18,337 nucleotides of DNA, from the NCBI GenBank assembly GCA_041750975.1, contig JBGSYN010000109.1, positions 1 to 18,337 of the forward strand, in the 5' to 3' direction. Origin of the DNA: JBGSYN01 sp041750975. GTDB lineage: Bacteria > Pseudomonadota > Alphaproteobacteria > Geminicoccales > Geminicoccaceae. A model generated the notes under the pieces. That model saw only the letters and a list, made by a program, of their open reading frames with translations. It was not told the DNA's origin and made no database searches. This document shows positions 14,050-18,337 of the stretch, piece after piece; the first letter of the stretch is position 1, and every line of letters starts with the position of its first letter. The translations under genes and the position numbers were made by a program.

Positions 14050-14790
14050 TCATTCGACAGTTTGAAACAAACGCCCCCATCCCTCGACACGGCCGGGTTC
14101 CGTGCCCGCTTGACGCAGAGCCGCCCAGACGCCCGTGGCGACGGTATCGTAGATGGGGATCTGTAGCTCGTCCTCGAGCTTCGGCACGATCCTCCCGCCG
14201 CGGAAATTGGTGCAGAAAACGGTAATCGCGTCCGGCCTGGCTTCGGCGACCTCGCGGCACATTTGGGCGATCGTCGCCTCGCCATGCTCGGCGAAGGAAT
14301 AATTACCTCGATCGCCAAGATGCCGTTCCGCCACGCACTCAAAGCCCGCCGCCTTGTAATTGGCGATGATCGGTCGCTGAATCTCGTCGAGATAGGGTGT
14401 CACCAGGCCGAACGTCTTGACCCCGGTCTGCTCGAAGATCTCGTTCAGGGCCAGCACCGAGGTGCAAGCCTGGATGCCGGTGCGTTCGGTGATTGCGGCA
14501 CAGAGTTCGCGATCGGCATCGAAGCCCATCCAGCCTGCCGAGGTGCCGTTCCAGCAGATCGTCTGGACCTTGGCATCGGCCAGGAGGTCGGCGGCTTGCA
14601 GCATGGGCTCTTCCGCGAATTGCCCGTCTTGCGTCTTCTCCTGCGAAATCTCGACCACGCGAAAGCGGCCGAAATGCGCCGTCGTGTCGTCGAGGCCATG
14701 CAGCATCGAGGCGGTCATCGGCTCGAGCACCGTGTTCGAGGATGGCGTCAGCATGCCCAAGCGATAGCGGGCGGCGGCGTTGTCGTGCAT
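14050..14790 (-). CDS. Arylmalonate decarboxylase-like enzyme of the Asp/Glu racemase superfamily
   Basis: A 246-residue cytoplasmic enzyme of the fold shared by aspartate/glutamate racemases, maleate isomerases and arylmalonate decarboxylases. Seen: LGMLTPSSNTVLEP at 11-24 (substrate carboxylate binding), ICWNGTSAGW at 78-87, LVTPYLDEIQ near 129-138, and ITVFCTNFRGG at 189-199. Racemases and maleate isomerases use two cysteines. Here the second is present (C193) but the first position is glycine (G82 in NGTS), as in arylmalonate decarboxylase (from memory Gly74/Cys188), so a one-cysteine decarboxylase mechanism is suggested. The ATG at 14790 has GGGAG upstream; an in-frame ATG at 14829 lacks one. 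It leads the ABC operon. Two dead relatives of its 3' end lie at 5765-5956 and 7236-7333. Confidence 0.85.
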   Translation of the reverse strand: MHDNAAARYRLGMLTPSSNTVLEPMTASMLHGLDDTTAHFGRFRVVEISQEKTQDGQFAEEPMLQAADLLADAKVQTICWNGTSAGWMGFDADRELCAAITERTGIQACTSVLALNEIFEQTGVKTFGLVTPYLDEIQRPIIANYKAAGFECVAERHLGDRGNYSFAEHGEATIAQMCREVAEARPDAITVFCTNFRGGRIVPKLEDELQIPIYDTVATGVWAALRQAGTEPGRVEGWGRLFQTVE

Positions 14791-14915
14791 AGGGTGTCTC
14801 CCAAGGACGTCCGTCACCGAGACATGCAATCGCTTGCCGCAACGGTCAATCCATGCGGCACAGCGCTTGCTTGAGTTCGTTGGAGTTTTGACAACGGATA
14901 AAAGGAGGACCGGCG
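14791..14915. promoter_or_regulatory. Divergent intergenic region between the two catabolic transport units
   Basis: These 125 bases must hold start signals for both the minus-strand enzyme/ABC operon and the plus-strand TRAP/amidase operon. Visible: ribosome binding sites at each end (GGGAG on minus, AAAGGAGG on plus at about 14901-14908), a perfect 8-base palindrome GGACGTCC (14805-14812) framed by GTCTC and GAGAC, and TTGCCGCAA (14834-14842), a 9-base inverted repeat. A TTGACA at 14888 is too near the plus start for a normal promoter. A shared regulator is plausible, but no regulator gene is in the window. Confidence 0.5.
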
Positions 14916-15944
14916 ATGCGCGTGCTTATCGCAGCAGCAGCCCTGGCACTTTTGACGGGCACATCGAATGCCCAGACCATCGATCTGAAGGTTCTGGGGC
15001 AACCGATCGCGACGGGTCTCATCCAGAAGAACAAGGAACAGGTGTTCTTCGAGAACTTCGCCGAAAACACCGGGCTCGATGTGACGGTCGATTACAAACC
15101 ACTGGACCAGACCGGCATCAAGGATGTCGAAGAGCTGAGAATACTCAAATCCGGTCTTTTCGACATCGTCTCGCTGCGCATGTCGCAGGTCAGCCGCGAC
15201 GAGCCGACGATCCTGGGCCTCGATCTCGTCGGCCTCAATCCGACCTATGAGGAAGGCCGCAAGACGATGGCGGACTTCGGCGATGTTGTCGACGAGCGGC
15301 TACAGGCACAGTTCAACACCAAGCTCTTGGGGATCTGGCCGTTCGGCCCGCAGGTGCTGTTCTGCGAACCCGAGATCGCGAGCCTCGCCGATCTCGAGGG
15401 CAAAAAGGTCCGGGTCTACGACCAGAACCTTGCCAACTTCGTCTCGTCGGTCGGCGGCACGCCGGTACCGTTGGGCTTCACCGACGTCCATCAGTCGCTC
15501 TCACGCGGCGTCGTCGATTGCGCCATCACCGGCCCGAGCTCGGCCAATTCCGCGGGCTGGCCCGAAGTGACGACGCACGTCCTGCCGATCGCCTTCCAGA
15601 TCGCGCTCAACGGCTACGGCATTAATCTCGACACCTGGAACGAGTTCAGTGCGGAGGACCAGGCTACGATCCAGGCCGCTTTCGACGGTCTGGTCGAGGA
15701 CATCTGGACCTATTCGGAGGAACTGTTCGACGACGCCATGCGCTGCAATGTCGGCGAGGAGCCGTGCGAGACCGGCACTTCCTACAAACTCGTTGGCGTC
15801 CCGGTGACCGACGAGGATATCGCCCTGGTCCAGGGTGCCGTCCCGGAGCTCTCCTTCCCGACCTGGCAGGAAGTCTGCGACGCCTCCAACCCCTCCTGCT
15901 CCGAGGACTGGCTGGCCACGGTAGGGGCGCGCATCGGCATGTAG
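14916..15944 (+). CDS. TRAP transporter substrate-binding protein, DctP family
   Basis: A 342-residue periplasmic binding protein that starts the plus-strand TRAP/amidase unit. Signal peptide 1-19 (TSNA-QTI). The DctP core is DLEGKKVRVYDQNLANFVSS at 159-178 with the ligand arginine R166, then GGTPVPLGFTDVHQSLSRGV at 180-199 and DCAITGPSSANSAGW at 201-215. It is a divergent member, since the usual TALQTGxxDG stretch reads QSLSRGVVDC. The C-terminal part has two CX6C pairs (C277/C284 and C321/C328) that could form periplasmic disulfides. A strong AAAGGAGG precedes the ATG by about seven bases. It shares little visible sequence with the DctP at 906-1943, so the two TRAP systems probably have different ligands. 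Confidence 0.92.
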   Translation: MRVLIAAAALALLTGTSNAQTIDLKVLGQPIATGLIQKNKEQVFFENFAENTGLDVTVDYKPLDQTGIKDVEELRILKSGLFDIVSLRMSQVSRDEPTILGLDLVGLNPTYEEGRKTMADFGDVVDERLQAQFNTKLLGIWPFGPQVLFCEPEIASLADLEGKKVRVYDQNLANFVSSVGGTPVPLGFTDVHQSLSRGVVDCAITGPSSANSAGWPEVTTHVLPIAFQIALNGYGINLDTWNEFSAEDQATIQAAFDGLVEDIWTYSEELFDDAMRCNVGEEPCETGTSYKLVGVPVTDEDIALVQGAVPELSFPTWQEVCDASNPSCSEDWLATVGARIGM

Positions 15945-15959
15945 GCGCCGGCTCACGGC

Positions 15960-16514
15960 ATGCGCATTTTCGTCCGGCTCGTCAGCTGGCTCTTCGGCTC
16001 CCTGCTGCTCGCTCTTGCGGTGTTCGTCTCGATCGAGACGATCTCCCGCAAGCTCTTCAACTTCTCGTTCCAGGGTGCCGATGAGCTCGGCGGTTATGTG
16101 TTGGCCGTCGGCTCGTCGCTGGCCTTCACGGTCGCCCTGATCGAGCGCGGCCATATCCGCATCGATCTGATCCACGACCGCTTGCCCAAGCGCGCCAAGG
16201 CTTGGCTCAACTGGCTCGCCGTGCTGTCGCTGGCGCTTTTGGGCCTGTTCTTTGCCATCTATTGCTATCCCGTCATTATCGACACCCTCGCCTATCGCAG
16301 CACGGCCGCCACCCCTTGGGCCACACCGCTAATCTATCCGCAGGCGGTCTGGTATGCCGGCCTCCTGACCTTCACGCTCGCCACCCTGATCGCCGCGGCG
16401 CGTGCCTCATGGCTCTTTTGGCGCGGGCATCACGCGCAACTCGACCAGGAGTTCGATCCCAAGGGTGCGCTCGATGAACTCAAGGAAGAACTCGCCGATC
16501 TCGGGCAACGTTAG
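15960..16514 (+). CDS. TRAP transporter small permease, DctQ family
   Basis: A 184-residue four-helix membrane subunit, 15 bases after the binding protein gene. Hydrophobic segments lie at about 8-28, 44-60, 85-105 and 127-150. The family motif ERGHIRIDLIHDRLP follows helix two, in the same place as in the DctQ at 430-912. The last 30 residues (EFDPKGALDELKEELADLGQR and before) are hydrophilic and charged, probably a short cytoplasmic helix. No strong ribosome binding site is seen, so coupling to the upstream gene is likely. Substrate choice lies with the binding protein. Confidence 0.92.
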   Translation: MRIFVRLVSWLFGSLLLALAVFVSIETISRKLFNFSFQGADELGGYVLAVGSSLAFTVALIERGHIRIDLIHDRLPKRAKAWLNWLAVLSLALLGLFFAIYCYPVIIDTLAYRSTAATPWATPLIYPQAVWYAGLLTFTLATLIAAARASWLFWRGHHAQLDQEFDPKGALDELKEELADLGQR

Positions 16515-16517
16515 CCG

Positions 16518-17816
16518 ATGAGCGTCGTCACCATCTTCATCGCCTTCGTCCTCATGCTGGCCTTGATGCTGATCGGCATGCCGATTGCCGTCGTCATGGC
16601 GGCGACCGGCATTGTCGGCGGCGTGCTCGCCTTCGGCTGGCCCTTGGTCGACAGCATGGGCTCGGTGATCTGGGGCACGCAGAACGAGAACCTCCTGACC
16701 GCCATACCGCTCTTCATCCTGCTCGGCGAACTCCTGTTGCGGAGCGGTCTCGCCGACAAGATGTATGCCGCCCTCTCGGTCTGGCTCGGAAGGCTACCCG
16801 GCGGCCTTTTGCACACCAATATCGGCTGCTGCGCGCTTTTTGCCGCAACCTCCGGCTCATCGGTCGCCACGGCGGCGACGGTCGGCACGGTAGCACTTCC
16901 CAACCTCAACGCCCGGGGATATTCGAAACCGCAGGCGCTGGGCTCGCTCGCTGCGGGCGGGACGCTCGGCATCCTCATCCCGCCCTCTGTCAATCTCCTG
17001 ATCTATGGCTCGCTCACCAACACCTCGATCGGCCAGCTCTTCATCGCCGGGATCGTTCCGGGCATTCTGCTGACCCTGCTCTTCATGGCTGTCATTGCGG
17101 CGATGAACATCAACAACCCCCATGCGATCGTCGAGGCCGAGGTCAGCCTCGATAGGAGGCTTCGGGCACTGGTCGATCTGATCCCGCCTCTGGTCATTTT
17201 CCTGATCGTCATGGGCAGCATCTATCTGGGCATCGCGACGCCCACCGAATCCGCGGCCCTCGGCGTCGTCACGGCGCTCGTCTTCGTCATCCGTGAGGGA
17301 AAGCTGAGCCTCTCATTCTTCGAGCGATGCTTCATCCAGACGGCGCGGACGACGGGCATGGTGCTCCTGATCGTCGTTGCCGCCTTCATGCTTAACGTGA
17401 CACTCTCCCTGACCGGCGTCGCGCAGCTGATGACGGATTGGGTGGCCTCGCTGGGCCTTTCGGCAACCGGGCTGCTGCTTGCCCTCGTCATATTCTACCT
17501 GCTGCTCGGCATGTTCATGGACGTCCTCTCGATGCAGGTTCTGACCATACCCATCGCCGTGCCCGTGGTAATGGCAGCCGGGATCGATCCGATCTGGTTC
17601 GGCGTCTTCGTCGTTTTGATGTGCGAGCTCGGACTGATCACCCCGCCCGTTGGCATGAACCTCTACGTGGTCCAGGGCGTGCGGCCCGATGGCGGGGATT
17701 TCAGCGACGTCATTCGGGGTGCTATACCCTTTGCCCTGATGATGCTGTTGTGCACCGCCCTCCTCATCGCCTTTCCGGCACTGGCCCTCTGGCTGCCGCG
17801 GACGATGCTCGGATGA
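16518..17816 (+). CDS. TRAP transporter large permease, DctM family
   Basis: A complete 432-residue large permease with about 11-12 hydrophobic helices. DctM marks: IPLFILLGELLLRSGLADKM at about 68-87, FAATSGSSVATAATVGTVAL at about 108-127, GTLGILIPPSVNLLIYG at about 148-164, ATPTESAALGVV, FMDVLSMQVLTIPI, and ELGLITPPVGMNLYVVQGV near the C-terminus. The start is three bases after the small permease stop. The end overlaps the amidase start by four bases (ATGA), which ties the amidase firmly to this transporter and suggests that it acts on the imported compound or a product of it. Confidence 0.95.
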   Translation: MSVVTIFIAFVLMLALMLIGMPIAVVMAATGIVGGVLAFGWPLVDSMGSVIWGTQNENLLTAIPLFILLGELLLRSGLADKMYAALSVWLGRLPGGLLHTNIGCCALFAATSGSSVATAATVGTVALPNLNARGYSKPQALGSLAAGGTLGILIPPSVNLLIYGSLTNTSIGQLFIAGIVPGILLTLLFMAVIAAMNINNPHAIVEAEVSLDRRLRALVDLIPPLVIFLIVMGSIYLGIATPTESAALGVVTALVFVIREGKLSLSFFERCFIQTARTTGMVLLIVVAAFMLNVTLSLTGVAQLMTDWVASLGLSATGLLLALVIFYLLLGMFMDVLSMQVLTIPIAVPVVMAAGIDPIWFGVFVVLMCELGLITPPVGMNLYVVQGVRPDGGDFSDVIRGAIPFALMMLLCTALLIAFPALALWLPRTMLG

Positions 17817-18337
17817 GCGAGCTCTGGACCCAATCGATCGGCGCGTTGCACGGCATGTTCCGCACGGGCGAGGCCTCCCCCGTCGACCTCCTGCAGTGTC
17901 ATCTGGAGCGAACCGAACGGCTTGATCCCGAACTGAATACGCTGATCACGCCCAACCCCGAGGCCCGCGCCGCTGCCGAGGCGAGCGAAAGCCGCTACCG
18001 GGCGGGCACCCCCTTGAGCCCGCTCGACGGCATCACCTGCACGATCAAGGACAATATCCTGGTTCGCGATCTCCGCTGTACCTGGGGCAGTGCTATCTAT
18101 GCCGATCACGTGCCGAGCATGGACGAGGTCCCGGTGGCGCGGCTTCGCGCAGCCGGTGCCGTCATTATGGGCAAGACCAACGTCCCCGAATTCACGATCG
18201 AGGGCTACACGGGCAACGCCACGTTCGGCGTCACCGGCAATGCCTGGAACCCGGCGCTGACGCCAGGCGGCTCGAGCGGCGGCGCTGTGTCGGGTGTCGC
18301 TGCAGGCCTTGCTTCCTTCGCGCTCGGCACCGATGGC
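17813..18337 (+). CDS. Amidase signature family hydrolase (C-terminus outside the window)
   Basis: The first 175 residues of an amidase signature enzyme, which hydrolyses carboxamide bonds with a Ser-cisSer-Lys triad. Seen: the catalytic lysine K79 in DGITCTIKDN, AAGAVIMGKTNVPEF at 113-127, GNAWNPALTPGGSSGG at 142-157 with the cis-serine in GGSS, and AAGLASFALGTDG at the edge. The nucleophilic serine (family motif GGS) should come just after the last base, so completeness cannot be checked. About 290 further residues are expected. The gene overlaps the DctM stop by four bases. The likely role is deamidation of a substrate imported by the TRAP system; the family is too broad to name the substrate. 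Confidence 0.93.
   Translation, partial: MSELWTQSIGALHGMFRTGEASPVDLLQCHLERTERLDPELNTLITPNPEARAAAEASESRYRAGTPLSPLDGITCTIKDNILVRDLRCTWGSAIYADHVPSMDEVPVARLRAAGAVIMGKTNVPEFTIEGYTGNATFGVTGNAWNPALTPGGSSGGAVSGVAAGLASFALGTDG

Noticed and set aside
14888..14893. TTGACA as a -35 box for the plus-strand TRAP operon
   Set aside because: A -10 box 17 bases downstream would fall on the ribosome binding site and start codon, and no fitting hexamer is there.

Overview
The window looks like about 18 kb of an alphaproteobacterial chromosome. This is inferred from the GC-rich third codon positions, the abundance of TRAP transporters and TAXI proteins, and the style of the operons; no rRNA or housekeeping gene is present to fix the taxon. 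It is a transport and catabolism region with four extracytoplasmic binding proteins (two DctP type, one TAXI, one peptide/nickel type), two TRAP permease sets and one complete Opp/Dpp-type ABC importer.

Left block, minus strand, read from 5674 down to 1. A short leader ORF with a strong ribosome binding site overlaps the start of a secreted PDZ-less trypsin/HtrA-like protease. It is followed closely by an orphan TAXI binding protein and a DUF1353 protein. After a 67-base gap come a beta-hydroxyacid dehydrogenase carrying the GRT loop known from sulfolactaldehyde reductase, then a TRAP DctP, DctQ and the start of DctM, which runs off the left edge. The protease and the TAXI protein, though unrelated, end in similar short acidic/hydrophobic motifs, two in the protease and one in TAXI. 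This protease-TAXI-DUF1353 cassette is the best candidate here for an undescribed system.

Middle block, 5765 to 7333. A plus-strand SAM-dependent methyltransferase gene, with an AT-rich front and an AT-rich upstream region, sits between two degraded minus-strand 3' ends of Asp/Glu racemase/arylmalonate decarboxylase-family genes. Both remnants align with the intact family member at 14050-14790 and carry frameshifts and stops. This looks like an insertion or rearrangement scar.

Right block. A 125-base intergenic region at 14791-14915 separates two divergent units. To the left (minus) run an arylmalonate decarboxylase-like enzyme, a family 5 substrate-binding protein, two permeases, two ATPases and an NAD-dependent epimerase/dehydrogenase, with 4-base overlaps between the ABC genes. 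To the right (plus) run a TRAP DctP, DctQ, DctM and an amidase-signature enzyme cut by the right edge. Together they look like an uptake-and-degradation locus for carboxylate or amide compounds; the substrate cannot be read from the sequence.
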